Part shown: one piece after another, positions 53,197 to 62,568 of the stretch
Layout of the letters: each line of letters starts with the position of its first letter
Numbering within the stretch: position 1 is the first letter of the stretch
Origin: UBA1181 sp045226255
GTDB taxonomy: Bacteria; Bacteroidota; Bacteroidia; Bacteroidales; Paludibacteraceae
Length of the DNA stretch: 64,000 nt
Reading direction: 5' to 3'
Assembly (NCBI GenBank): GCA_045226255.1
Contig: JBGVCG010000016.1
Coordinates: 410,036-474,035, forward strand
Program-made: the position numbers and the translations under genes
The notes under the pieces: generated by a model
Database searches by the model: none
What the model saw: the letters and a program-made list of their open reading frames with translations, nothing else
What the model was told of the DNA's origin: nothing

Positions 53197-55026
53197 ATGA
53201 AAGATAGAATATTGATAGCACTACTGCTCCTAATGGGAGGCTTCAACATGCTGAAGGCCAACAACGACAACGTGTCATTCACGCTCAAGGCCCCATCAGT
53301 AGTGGAAATGAATCAACAGTTCAGGGTCGAATACACCATCACCAACGCATCTCCCCAGATTTCGGAACCAGACCTGCGGGATTTCTCAGTGTTGGCAGGT
53401 CCTTCCCAATCGCAGTCTAGCTCGGTCTACATGACCAACGGCAACTATACCCGACAGACATCCATGTCTATCTCCTACATACTTACGCCTAAGAAAGAGG
53501 GAACTTTCACCATCTCTCCTTCCAGCTTCAAACACAACGGAGAAACCATCATGTCCAACGCAGTCACCATCAAGGTCGTACCTGCTGGACAAAACCCGGC
53601 GCAACAAGGAAACGGACAAGGCAACCAAGGAGGACAAGCCGCAGCCGCCAATGTCGGCAACGACGTATTCATCAAAACAACATTCTCCAAGAAGACCGTG
53701 TACGAGCAAGAGGAAATCGTGGCAACCATCGTCCTCTACCACAAAGGGAATGTCTTGGAAATCGAAGACTACAAGATGCCTGAATACAAAGGCTTCATCA
53801 GCAAAGATATTCAACTGAAAAGGGAAGAGCAACCAGGAACGGACGTCGTGAACGGTGTGAAATACCAGACATTCAAGTTGAAACAAACTATCCTCTACCC
53901 GCAAAAGAGTGGTCCGATCGAAATCGAGAAGGGTCAGCTCACCGCCATCATTCAAGTGCCGACAGGCGGACAAAGAAGAGGGTTCTGGGGCTTCGACGAC
54001 ATCTTCAACACCATGAAGAGAGTCAGGAAGATAATCCCTATAGAGGGGACGAAGATAGAAGTTAAAGCACTCCCGACAGAAGGCAAACCAGCGGATTTCA
54101 ACAACGCAGTGGGTTCCTTCAAAATGGAGAGCGACATCAGCAAGACCGAGACCAAGGCCTACGAACCAATTACCATCAAAGTAAAAATATCAGGTACCGG
54201 TAACATCAAGTACGTGAAGAGCCCTACTTTTGAGTTCCCTTCAGACTTCGACACCTACGCTCCAAAAGAAAACCAAAAAATCAACGGAAACTCAGGCACA
54301 AGGGAAATCGACTACTTGGTCATTCCTCGCCACGCAGGAACATTCGAAATCCCTGCCGCCACCTTCTCTTACTTCGATCTGAACACAAAACGGTACAACA
54401 CGCTTAAGACAAAAGCGTTCACTCTGAATGTGGAGAAGGGAGAAAACAATGCGGAAAACAACCAAGTAATCTCCAACTACACAAACAAAGAGAATGTCAA
54501 ATATCTCGGCACGGATCTCCGCTACATCAACGTGACAAACACAACAGTGGAGAAACGCAAAGGGAATCTGTACGGAACCCTTGCATTCTGGCTGTGGTAT
54601 ATCATTCCTCTCCTTCTCTTCGTCGCTCTGACAATCCTATACAGGAAACAAATCAAGGAGAACGCTAACATCGCATTGGTGAAGAACAAGAGGGCCAACA
54701 AGCAAGCGAAGAAACGTCTGAAACAAGCCGACACCTACCTGAAGAGTGGTGAAAGCGAAGCCTTCTACGAGGAGGTGATGAAAGCATTGTGGGGCTATAT
54801 CAGCGACAAGCTAAGCATCCCAACCTCCCAACTCAACAAAGACACCATCGAGCAGGAATTGGAGAACCGTAACGTAAGCGAAGAAACCATCCGCTCATTC
54901 ATGGACATTCTCAGCACATGCGAGTTCGCCCGTTTCGCTAAATCAGACAGCCAAAACTCGATGGACGAGATGTACAACCAAGCGGCAGACGTAATCGGTA
55001 AATTGGAAGAACAAGTAAGAAAGTAG
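53197..55026 (+). CDS. batD: BatD, oxygen-tolerance membrane protein
   Basis: 609 residues. A signal peptide (ILIALLLLMGGFNMLKA, about 4-20), then tandem beta domains of the BatD family (VEMNQQFRVEYTITNASPQI near 30; KTVYEQEEIVATIVLYHKG near 167; ITIKVKISGTGNIKYVKSPT near 327). A transmembrane helix (FWLWYIIPLLLFVALTILY, about 467-485) leads to a cytoplasmic helical tail. It lies behind its own promoter and 3 bases before batE. Works with BatA-C in the envelope. Confidence 0.93.
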   Translation: MKDRILIALLLLMGGFNMLKANNDNVSFTLKAPSVVEMNQQFRVEYTITNASPQISEPDLRDFSVLAGPSQSQSSSVYMTNGNYTRQTSMSISYILTPKKEGTFTISPSSFKHNGETIMSNAVTIKVVPAGQNPAQQGNGQGNQGGQAAAANVGNDVFIKTTFSKKTVYEQEEIVATIVLYHKGNVLEIEDYKMPEYKGFISKDIQLKREEQPGTDVVNGVKYQTFKLKQTILYPQKSGPIEIEKGQLTAIIQVPTGGQRRGFWGFDDIFNTMKRVRKIIPIEGTKIEVKALPTEGKPADFNNAVGSFKMESDISKTETKAYEPITIKVKISGTGNIKYVKSPTFEFPSDFDTYAPKENQKINGNSGTREIDYLVIPRHAGTFEIPAATFSYFDLNTKRYNTLKTKAFTLNVEKGENNAENNQVISNYTNKENVKYLGTDLRYINVTNTTVEKRKGNLYGTLAFWLWYIIPLLLFVALTILYRKQIKENANIALVKNKRANKQAKKRLKQADTYLKSGESEAFYEEVMKALWGYISDKLSIPTSQLNKDTIEQELENRNVSEETIRSFMDILSTCEFARFAKSDSQNSMDEMYNQAADVIGKLEEQVRK

Positions 55027-55029
55027 AAT

Positions 55030-55782
55030 ATGAAAAGAATTATTATATTACTGACATTGGCTTTGATGGCCGTCAACGCTTTCGCGGTAGACTCCAACAT
55101 CATGAAACAAGCCAACGAAGCCTATAAGGCGGGAAACTACGCATTGGCGGATAGCCTATATACCAATGTGATGTTAAAGGAAGGCACTTCATACGCCTTG
55201 TACTACAACCTCGGAAACGCAAAATACAAACAGGGCGAAATCGCTTACGCCATCCTCTACTACGAGAAGGCTCTAAAGATCAAGCCTGACTACGAAGACG
55301 CAAAATACAACCTCGATATGGCAAAGAGCCAAACCGTGGACAAGATCGAAACCATGGAGAAATTCGTCCTCTCGGAATGGAACCAATCCATCCAAAACGG
55401 AACATCCTCCAACGGTTGGGCGAAATGGAGCATCTTCGCATTCATCCTTACCCTAATCCTCGCTGGTCTGTACATCTTCTCTAAAAAGGTCCTGATAAAG
55501 AAAATAGCATTCTTCTCAGCCATCCTAACATTAGTGTTCTCCATCGTATCATTCGGCTACGCCAAAGCGCAAAACAATGCCACGACAAAAGATGAGAGCG
55601 CCATCATCATCGCTCCTACGGTTACGGGCAAGAGCACACCGGATGAGTCTGGAACAGACCTCTTCGTGTTACACGAAGGAACAAAGGTTCGAATCAAGAG
55701 CAAACTCGGCGATTGGATCGAGATTCAAATGGAAGACGGAAACACAGGTTGGATTTCCTCTAAAAAATTGGAAGTCATATAA
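55030..55782 (+). CDS. batE: BatE, tetratricopeptide and SH3 protein
   Basis: 250 residues. A signal peptide (IIILLTLALMAVNAFAVD) precedes TPR repeats (ANEAYKAGNYALADSLYTNV; LYYNLGNAKYKQGEIAYAIL; YYEKALKIKPDYEDAKYNL). Two transmembrane helices (about 137-155 and 160-180) flank a basic turn. A C-terminal bacterial SH3 domain ends the protein (VLHEGTKVRIKSKLGDWIEI...GWISSKKLEVI). Last gene of the bat operon. Confidence 0.92.
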   Translation: MKRIIILLTLALMAVNAFAVDSNIMKQANEAYKAGNYALADSLYTNVMLKEGTSYALYYNLGNAKYKQGEIAYAILYYEKALKIKPDYEDAKYNLDMAKSQTVDKIETMEKFVLSEWNQSIQNGTSSNGWAKWSIFAFILTLILAGLYIFSKKVLIKKIAFFSAILTLVFSIVSFGYAKAQNNATTKDESAIIIAPTVTGKSTPDESGTDLFVLHEGTKVRIKSKLGDWIEIQMEDGNTGWISSKKLEVI

Positions 55783-55899
55783 TTGACCTGCTAACATAGC
55801 AACCATTAGACGTTGGATTCTATGACCCAGCGTTTCCAATAAAGAAAGAGTCTCAACGAAGCTCTTTCTTCGGTTCTCAGGAATAAATGAATTATCGTT

Positions 55900-57792
55900 A
55901 TGGCAGAATTGGATTTCAACGAGACGCAAGCGGCTATCGCAAATTACACCGACGACGACATCAAGCACTTGGAAGGTCTTGAGCACGTCAGGCTCCGCCC
56001 AGGTATGTACATCGGAAAACTGGGTGACGGTTCCCACTACGACGACGGAATCTATGTGCTGCTGAAAGAGGTGATAGACAACAGTATCGACGAGTTCAGA
56101 ATGGGCGTCGGCAAGCAGATCGAAATCACCCTGCAGGACGGTGCTGTGACGGTAAGAGACTATGGTCGAGGCATTCCGTTAGGCAAGATCGTGGAAGCGG
56201 TCTCCATCATGAACACGGGTGCTAAATACGACAATAAATCATTCAAGAAGTCTGTCGGACTGAACGGTGTGGGTACAAAAGCGGTCAACGCCCTCTCCGA
56301 AAGTTTCAGGGTACAGAGTATCCGTGACGGCAAGACAAGAATCGCTGAATTCAGCCGTGGCGAACTCGTCAGCGACACCGGAATCATCGACGGTGAAGGC
56401 GAGAACGGCACTATCACCTACTTCAAACCGGACAATGACCCGAAAATCTTCGGGAACTACAAATACAAAGATGAGTTCGTGGAGACCATGCTCCGCAACT
56501 ACACCTATCTGAACACAGGCCTCTCCATGATCTTCAACGGACAGAAGTTCGTGTCAAGACATGGATTGCTGGACTTGCTCAACGCCAACTTGGTGGAGAA
56601 CCCTCTCTACCCTATCATCCACTTCAAAGGAGAGGACATCGAGATAGCCTTCACCCACTGCATGCAGTACGGAGAGGACTACTACTCCTTCGTCAACGGT
56701 CAGCATACCACCCAAGGCGGTACGCACCAATCCGCCTTCCGTGAGGCAATCGGCAAGACCATCAAAGAGTTCTACAACAAGAACATGGAGTTGCCTGACA
56801 TCCGCGCAGGTATTGTGGCGGCAATCTCCATCAGCGTGGAGGAGCCGGTCTTCGAGAGCCAGACAAAGACAAAACTGGGCTCACGCGACATGAACCCTAC
56901 GGATGGGGTATCCATCAATAAATTCGTCAACGACTTCGTCAAGGAGCAACTCGACAACTATCTGCACAAGAACCAAGACACCGCGGATATCCTCCTGAAG
57001 AAAATACAGGACGCCGAGAAGGAAAGGAAGGCCATCGCCGGCATCACCAAAGCCGCAAGGGAAAGGGTGAAGAAAGTGAGCCTCTGCAACCGCAAACTAC
57101 GCGACTGCCGAATCCACTACAACGACACCAAAGGCACCGACCAAGAGAAGACCAGCATCTTCATCACCGAGGGAGACTCCGCGAGCGGTTCCATCACAAA
57201 GAGCCGTGATGCTAACCTCCAGGCTGTATTCTCCCTGAGAGGAAAGCCTGAAAACAGTTACGGGAAGAAACGTACCATCGTCTACGAGAACGAGGAGCTG
57301 AACCTCCTCCAAGCCGCACTGAACATCGAAGACGGCATGGAGGGACTGCGCTACAACAAGGTGATCATCGCCACCGATGCCGATGTCGACGGAATGCACA
57401 TCCGTCTGCTGTTGCTCACCTTCTTCCTGCAATTCTTCCCTGACCTCGTACGCAACGGACACGTCTACATACTGGAGACCCCTTTGTTCCGCGTGAGGGA
57501 CAAGAAACAAACCTTCTACTGCTACTCGGACGAGGAGAGGATCAACGCCATCAATGCGCTGGAGAAGTCTGGTTCGAAAGTGGAGATCACCCGATTCAAA
57601 GGTTTGGGAGAGATCTCGCCAGACGAGTTCAAGGGGTTCATCGGCGACAATATCAGACTCGACCAAGTCTCCATGAGGAAAGACGACGACCTCAGCAATA
57701 TGCTGGAGTTCTACATGGGCAACAACACCCAGCAACGTCAAGACTTCATCATCGATAACCTGGTAATCGAGGAGGACGCACCAAACGAATAA
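55900..57792 (+). CDS. parE: DNA topoisomerase IV subunit B
   Basis: 630 residues. GHKL ATPase domain (VRLRPGMYIGKLGDGSHYDD; EVIDNSIDEFRMG; VRDYGRGIPLG; VGLNGVGTKAVNALS), transducer domain (about 225-395) and TOPRIM domain with FITEGDSASGSITKSRDANL near 424 and TDADVDGMHIRLL near 495. Length and the short C-terminus fit ParE of Bacteroidota rather than GyrB. It unlinks daughter chromosomes together with ParC, which is not next to it here. Confidence 0.93.
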   Translation: MAELDFNETQAAIANYTDDDIKHLEGLEHVRLRPGMYIGKLGDGSHYDDGIYVLLKEVIDNSIDEFRMGVGKQIEITLQDGAVTVRDYGRGIPLGKIVEAVSIMNTGAKYDNKSFKKSVGLNGVGTKAVNALSESFRVQSIRDGKTRIAEFSRGELVSDTGIIDGEGENGTITYFKPDNDPKIFGNYKYKDEFVETMLRNYTYLNTGLSMIFNGQKFVSRHGLLDLLNANLVENPLYPIIHFKGEDIEIAFTHCMQYGEDYYSFVNGQHTTQGGTHQSAFREAIGKTIKEFYNKNMELPDIRAGIVAAISISVEEPVFESQTKTKLGSRDMNPTDGVSINKFVNDFVKEQLDNYLHKNQDTADILLKKIQDAEKERKAIAGITKAARERVKKVSLCNRKLRDCRIHYNDTKGTDQEKTSIFITEGDSASGSITKSRDANLQAVFSLRGKPENSYGKKRTIVYENEELNLLQAALNIEDGMEGLRYNKVIIATDADVDGMHIRLLLLTFFLQFFPDLVRNGHVYILETPLFRVRDKKQTFYCYSDEERINAINALEKSGSKVEITRFKGLGEISPDEFKGFIGDNIRLDQVSMRKDDDLSNMLEFYMGNNTQQRQDFIIDNLVIEEDAPNE

Positions 57793-57822
57793 CAACACTG
57801 AGAAAATATAACATCAATTACA

Positions 57823-58272
57823 ATGAAGGATTTAAAAGACATGGTAGTGGGCATCTGCAACGACCACGCAGGCGTAGAGGTGAAGAACTACATCATCGAG
57901 CAATTAGGAGACCAAGTACAAGCGTTCATGAACTTCGGAACCAACACGACCGACAGCTGCGACTACCCTGACTATGCGCATCCCATGGCTGAAGCGATAG
58001 AAAACGGACAATGCGACATGGGCATCGCCATCTGTGGAACTGGCAACGGAATCTCCATGACCTGCAACAAGCACCAAGGCATACGCGCCGCCCTCTCATG
58101 GGAGGTGGAGATCGCCCAATTAGGCCGCCAGCACAACAACGCCAACGTGGTAGGCATCCCTGCCCGCTTCATCTCCAAAGAGAAGGCGTTGGAAATAGTG
58201 AAGGCATTCCTCACCACCGATTTCGAAGGAGGAAGACACGAGCGCAGGGTCGCTAAGATACCTGTGAAATAA
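57823..58272 (+). CDS. rpiB: Ribose 5-phosphate isomerase B
   Basis: 149 residues. NDHAGVEVKNYIIEQLGDQV near 14, CDYPDYAHPMAEAIENGQCD near 47 and the active-site loop GIAICGTGNGISMTCNKHQG near 67, with Cys in the ICGTGNG motif acting as the catalytic base. HNNANVVGIPARFIS follows. Interconverts ribose 5-phosphate and ribulose 5-phosphate. 30 bases behind parE and probably on the same transcript. Confidence 0.95.
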   Translation: MKDLKDMVVGICNDHAGVEVKNYIIEQLGDQVQAFMNFGTNTTDSCDYPDYAHPMAEAIENGQCDMGIAICGTGNGISMTCNKHQGIRAALSWEVEIAQLGRQHNNANVVGIPARFISKEKALEIVKAFLTTDFEGGRHERRVAKIPVK

Positions 58273-58332
58273 GCCGTCACAAGGCAAGAAGAAACAACGC
58301 GCAAATTGTCAATAGGCAATGCACAAAAAAGT

Positions 58333-58359
58333 AGGACGATGTACACTGTACATCGTCCT
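58333..58359. terminator. Bidirectional terminator between rpiB and mltG
   Basis: AGGACGATGTACA and TGTACATCGTCCT (58333-58345 and 58347-58359) form an almost perfect palindrome. A-rich and T-rich flanks on both sides suit termination of both converging genes. Confidence 0.85.
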
Positions 58360-58378
58360 TTATTTAATCCCCAAGACA

Positions 58379-58416
58379 AACTCTTAACTCTTAACTCTTA
58401 ATTCTTAACTCTTAAT
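58379..58416. repeat. AACTCTTA tandem words
   Basis: Five near-perfect copies of AACTCTTA/AATTCTTA in a row, directly before the mltG stop. Related to the GAATTAAGAATT type seen at 37,010 and 44,369. Confidence 0.75.
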
Positions 58417-59468
58417 TACCTAATCCCCCTTTTATTCAAGGCCTTCCGATACTTATTAGCATTCGCTTGGTGCGCATCATAGGTGGCGGCGAAGTTATGG
58501 TAGCCTGAGAAATCCTCCTTAGCGCACATGTAGATATAATCATGGTTCTCGAAATTGAGCACCGCATCGATCGCCTCGATGGAAGGGATACGGATCGGTC
58601 CCGGAGGCAAACCCACATACTTGTACGTGTTGTAAGGCGAGTCATATTCCAGATGTCCCTTGTAGATACGTTTCAGCGAAAAATTCTGCAAAGCGAACTT
58701 CACCGTAGGATCCGCCTGTAAAGGAATGCCCTGATGGTAACGGTTCAAGTACAAGCCCGCCACACGAGGCTTCTCGTCCACCTTACGGGTCTCCTCGTCG
58801 ACGATAGAAGCGAGCGTGCTCACCTGTTGTTGGGTCAGACCAACCTCCGCCAACTTGTCCAACCGCTCGTTTGTCCAGAACTTATCATATTCCTTCTTCA
58901 TGCGGTGGATAAGGTCCTCCGGGGAGATGTCCCAATAGACCTCATACGTGTTAGGGATAAACAAGGAAACAATATTCTCAGGGTTTGTACCATACTTAGC
59001 GCAAACATTCTCGTCACACAAAGCCGTAAGCATATCACTCTGTGTCATACGAAGGTTCTTGGTAATCTTCTCCGCCAAATCCTTCTTTGTACGTATGTTA
59101 TTGAAGGTCAGCCGCACAGGAGACTGTTGTCCATACATGAGTTTATGGACAAACGTGAGGGAGTTCTCACCCTCCACCAATTCATAGCGTCCAGAAATCA
59201 CATTACCCGGGTAATTCAACAACTTGGAGACGAAGCGGAAGGCCAGTTCAGACCGCAACGCATTCATGCTTTTCAACGAATCCAGCACATCGTTATAGGT
59301 GGCGTTCTCATAGACCAGCAAATGCTTCGAATCCCCATTCACCCGCACATTAGGCGAAAAGAGGGAATAGAGGGAGAAACCTCCCACCGCCAAAGCCACG
59401 ACAACAATCGCCGCACAAACAATGCGTTTGGTTCCCTTATGGTTCTTTTTGGATGATTTCTTTTTCAT
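58416..59468 (-). CDS. mltG: Endolytic transglycosylase MltG
   Basis: 350 residues. A basic start (KKKSSKKNHKGTKR), one transmembrane helix (IVCAAIVVVALAVGGFSLYS, about 16-35), a LysM-like region and the YceG catalytic domain. That domain has TLASIVDEETRKVDEKPRVA near 210, GLYLNRYHQGIPLQADPTVK near 230, SPYNTYKYVGLPPGPIRIPS near 272 and FAATYDAHQANANKYRKAL at the end. It cuts new glycan strands in the periplasm and limits their length. Upstream lies tRNA-Ser on the same strand. Confidence 0.94.
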   Translation of the reverse strand: MKKKSSKKNHKGTKRIVCAAIVVVALAVGGFSLYSLFSPNVRVNGDSKHLLVYENATYNDVLDSLKSMNALRSELAFRFVSKLLNYPGNVISGRYELVEGENSLTFVHKLMYGQQSPVRLTFNNIRTKKDLAEKITKNLRMTQSDMLTALCDENVCAKYGTNPENIVSLFIPNTYEVYWDISPEDLIHRMKKEYDKFWTNERLDKLAEVGLTQQQVSTLASIVDEETRKVDEKPRVAGLYLNRYHQGIPLQADPTVKFALQNFSLKRIYKGHLEYDSPYNTYKYVGLPPGPIRIPSIEAIDAVLNFENHDYIYMCAKEDFSGYHNFAATYDAHQANANKYRKALNKRGIR

Positions 59469-59530
59469 GGCACCACATCACTATAAAAAAAAAGTTAGCT
59501 CGTAAACGAACTAACAAGAATAATGCAAAA

Positions 59531-59617
59531 GCGGTGAGAGGGGGATTCGAACCCCCGGTACGGTAACCCGTACGTCAGTTTAGCAAACTGGTGGTTTCAG
59601 CCACTCACCCATCTCAC
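59531..59617 (-). tRNA. tRNA-Ser (GCU)
   Basis: 87 nt, no encoded CCA. Acceptor stem GGTGAGA/TCTCACC, anticodon loop TTGCTAA with GCT, long variable arm (GTACGG...CCGTAC) typical of class II tRNAs, T arm GGGGG-TTCGAAT-CCCCC, discriminator G. Confidence 0.96.
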
Positions 59618-59641
59618 CAAACCCCTTTCGGATTTGCAGTG

Positions 59642-59673
59642 CAAATGTAGTACTAAATACTGAATCAAGCAAA
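59642..59673 (-). promoter_or_regulatory. Promoter of tRNA-Ser
   Basis: On the minus strand TTTG (59670-59673) and TACATTTG (59642-59649) with a 20-base spacer, 24 bases before the tRNA. Confidence 0.8.
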
Positions 59674-59710
59674 CGGAAAGCAACATTTTTTCGCCTTTTT
59701 GCCGAAAAAA

Positions 59711-60943
59711 TCACCGAAAAACTTCGTTTACAATTCTTTCCGTCGCACCACGATTCTCATTCACATAACCCGCCGTTTGGGCAGAAGCAGACTGAAGCAA
59801 CGTGGAGTTCTCCTCTAACAAACTATCCATCAAACCATTAAACTCATCAGCGTTTTGGATGGAGAAGGCACCACCGCGCTTCACCATGTCCACCGCCTCC
59901 TGGAAACGCTCGTGGTTAGGTCCGAAGAGTACCGGCATGCCATAGACGGCGGCCTCCAACGTGTTATGGATTCCTACACCGAAGCCCCCACCGATATAGG
60001 CCACCTTGCCGTACTTATAGATGGAGGAGAGCAGACCGAAACAATTGATGATCAAACAATCCGCCTTAGCCGCAGCCGCCTCGTCCGTATCCTTGTAGAA
60101 GACATACGGGCGCTTCAGCTTGGATACGATGCTATCCAAATGAGCCTGATGGATCTCATGAGGCGCCAAAATCATCTTCACCTCCGGATGGTTGTTGAAA
60201 TAGTCACACAGAATATCCTCATCCTTCGGCCATGAACTACCCGCCACGATCACCTTGGAGCCCTCCGCAAACGCAGAGACGATAGGCAACTCCTTAGACT
60301 TGGCGGCGATATCAGCGACACGGTCGAAACGGGTGTCACCCGACAATGAGACGTTCTTCACCCCTATAGAGGAGAGCAAATCCAGCGAAACTTGGTTCTG
60401 GACAAACAAATGGGTAAAGCAGTGAAGCACCTTCCGGTACCATGCGCCATACCACTTGAAGAACACTTGGCTAGGGCGGAAAATAGCCGAAACGATATAC
60501 GTAGGGATACTCCTTCTCTTCAGCCCGGAAATATAGTTCATCCAAAACTCATACTTGATGAATATAGCATACGACGGATTCACCACATCCAAGAATTTAT
60601 TGGCACTCCAGGAAGTGTCAATCGGAAGGTAACAGACCACATCGGCCCCCTCATAATTCTTCCGCACCTCATACCCGGATGGGGAGAAGAATGTTAGGAC
60701 GATCTTATATTCGGGCTTCATCTGCCTCAGTTTTTCGATGATCGGCCTACCCTGCTCGAACTCGCCCAAAGAGGCGGCATGTACCCATACATACCGTGAG
60801 TCCTTGTCGATTCTCTCCGCAAGGAACTCCAGCACACCTTGCCTACCCTTGCAGAATTTGGACGCTTTTTCGTTCCAAAAAGAGGCAACCCACACACCGA
60901 AATGGTATATGAGCATACCCAAATTGTACAGCAACTTTACCAT
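59711..60943 (-). CDS. waaA: 3-deoxy-D-manno-octulosonate (Kdo) transferase
   Basis: 410 residues. An N-terminal membrane-associating helix (LLYNLGMLIYHFGVWVASFW), then YVWVHAASLGEFEQGRPIIE near 50, LTFFSPSGYEVR near 83 and FIKYEFWMNYI near 127, all typical of WaaA. The GT-B donor-binding half has AYIGGGFGVGIHNTLEAAVY near 315 and GPNHERFQEA near 340. Adds Kdo to lipid A precursor at the inner membrane face. Its start overlaps the gltX stop by one base (TAATG), so it is translated from the gltX mRNA. Confidence 0.94.
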   Translation of the reverse strand: MVKLLYNLGMLIYHFGVWVASFWNEKASKFCKGRQGVLEFLAERIDKDSRYVWVHAASLGEFEQGRPIIEKLRQMKPEYKIVLTFFSPSGYEVRKNYEGADVVCYLPIDTSWSANKFLDVVNPSYAIFIKYEFWMNYISGLKRRSIPTYIVSAIFRPSQVFFKWYGAWYRKVLHCFTHLFVQNQVSLDLLSSIGVKNVSLSGDTRFDRVADIAAKSKELPIVSAFAEGSKVIVAGSSWPKDEDILCDYFNNHPEVKMILAPHEIHQAHLDSIVSKLKRPYVFYKDTDEAAAAKADCLIINCFGLLSSIYKYGKVAYIGGGFGVGIHNTLEAAVYGMPVLFGPNHERFQEAVDMVKRGGAFSIQNADEFNGLMDSLLEENSTLLQSASAQTAGYVNENRGATERIVNEVFR

Positions 60944-62463
60944 TACTTAATAACCTCCAACGCCCTGTTCACACGGGCAATTGTCTCTTCTTTTCCTAAA
61001 ATATCTATAATATTGAAAATATGAGGACCCTTAGCCGCACCGACCAAGGTGATACGGAACGAGTTCATCACCGTTCCCAAATTGTAGCCTTTCGAAGCCA
61101 CCCAATCCAACACCAACTGTTCGTTTTCAACAACTTTAGAGTAATCATCAATACCTTTCAACACCTCCACCAACTCACGCAGGCACTGAGGGCTCTCCTC
61201 TTTCCAACGCTTCTTCAACGATTTCTCGTCGTATGCGGTCGGCGCCTCAAAGAAGAAGCTTGCCTGCTCCCACAAATCGGCCGGGAACGTGATGCGCTCC
61301 TTCACCAAAGAGACGATGTACTTCAGCTTATCGAATGCGCAAACGATGCCCTTCTCCTTCAGGATAGGCTCGAACATATGCGCCACCTCCTCGTCCGACT
61401 TACGGATCAGGTACTCATGGTTGAACCATTTGCCCTTCTCGTAGTTGAAACGAGCGCCAGACTTGCTGATACGGTCGATGGAGAAGAGCTCGATCAGCTC
61501 GTCCATCGAGAGCATCTCCTGGTCGTTGCCAGGGTTCCAGCCCAACAAAGCGAGGAAGTTGACAACCGCCTCAGGCAGATAGCCAGACTCGCGGTAGCCC
61601 GAAGAGATATCACCGCTCTTAGGATCCTTCCATTGCAGCGGGAAGACAGGGAAACCCAATTTGTCACCATCACGCTTGCTCAGCTTACCATTGCCCTCCG
61701 GCTTGAGCAACAACGGCAAATGCGCGAAACGAGGCATCGTATCCGCCCAACCTAAGTAACGGTAGAGCAACACGTGGAGCGGTGCGGAAGGCAACCACTC
61801 CTCACCACGGATCACATGGGTGATCTCCATCAAGTGGTCGTCCACGATATTCGCCAAGTGATAGGTAGGCAACTCGTCCGCCGCCTTGTACAAAACCTTG
61901 TCGTCCAAGATGTTGGAATTGATGACCACCTTGCCGCGCACCAAATCATCCACCTCGATGTCCTCATCCGGCTCCACCTTGATACGAACCACATATTTCT
62001 CACCGGCCGCAATGCGTCGGTTCACCTCTTCCTCACTCAACGTCAATGAGTTAACCCCTTGCATACGGGTATGTGAATCATATTGGAAATTAGGGATAGC
62101 GTTACGCTTCGCCTCCAACTCCTCCGGCGTGTCGAATGCATAATACGCATGACCGCTCTCAATCAATTGCTTCACATATATCTTATAGATGTCGCGGCGC
62201 TCGCTCTGGCGGTACGGTCCGTTAGGGCCACCCACACCCACACCTTCGTCGAAAGTGATACCCAACCATTTGAAGGCTTCGATGATATACTCTTCCGCCC
62301 CAGGGACGAAACGCTGGGAGTCGGTATCCTCGATCCTGAGCAGCAAATCGCCACCGTTTTTCTTAGCGAACAAATAATTGTATAAGCATGTCCTCACACC
62401 TCCGATGTGCAACGGTCCTGTCGGACTTGGTGCGAAACGCACACGAACTTTTCTTTCTGCCAT
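60943..62463 (-). CDS. gltX: Glutamate--tRNA ligase
   Basis: 506 residues from ATG 62463 (MAERKVRVRFAPSPTGPLHI); the extra nine residues from 62490 are not conserved-looking. Class I synthetase with the HIGH-type PLHIGG, the KMSKS-type GKLSKRDGDK near 255 and a C-terminal anticodon-binding domain with helical tail. It charges tRNA-Glu. First gene of a two-gene unit with waaA, divergent from nspC. Confidence 0.97.
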   Translation of the reverse strand: MAERKVRVRFAPSPTGPLHIGGVRTCLYNYLFAKKNGGDLLLRIEDTDSQRFVPGAEEYIIEAFKWLGITFDEGVGVGGPNGPYRQSERRDIYKIYVKQLIESGHAYYAFDTPEELEAKRNAIPNFQYDSHTRMQGVNSLTLSEEEVNRRIAAGEKYVVRIKVEPDEDIEVDDLVRGKVVINSNILDDKVLYKAADELPTYHLANIVDDHLMEITHVIRGEEWLPSAPLHVLLYRYLGWADTMPRFAHLPLLLKPEGNGKLSKRDGDKLGFPVFPLQWKDPKSGDISSGYRESGYLPEAVVNFLALLGWNPGNDQEMLSMDELIELFSIDRISKSGARFNYEKGKWFNHEYLIRKSDEEVAHMFEPILKEKGIVCAFDKLKYIVSLVKERITFPADLWEQASFFFEAPTAYDEKSLKKRWKEESPQCLRELVEVLKGIDDYSKVVENEQLVLDWVASKGYNLGTVMNSFRITLVGAAKGPHIFNIIDILGKEETIARVNRALEVIK

Positions 62464-62538
62464 ATTAATGATATTGAATTCGGGGTGCAAAATTACAAAA
62501 TTGTATGGGATAAATGGTCATGTCTGCTCAAAATTATA

Positions 62539-62546
62539 TACCTTTG
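62539..62546 (+). promoter_or_regulatory. -7 box of the nspC promoter
   Basis: TACCTTTG lies 22 bases before the nspC start. No clear -33 TTTG. Confidence 0.6.
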
Positions 62547-62568
62547 GACTATTTAAACGAAGAAACAT

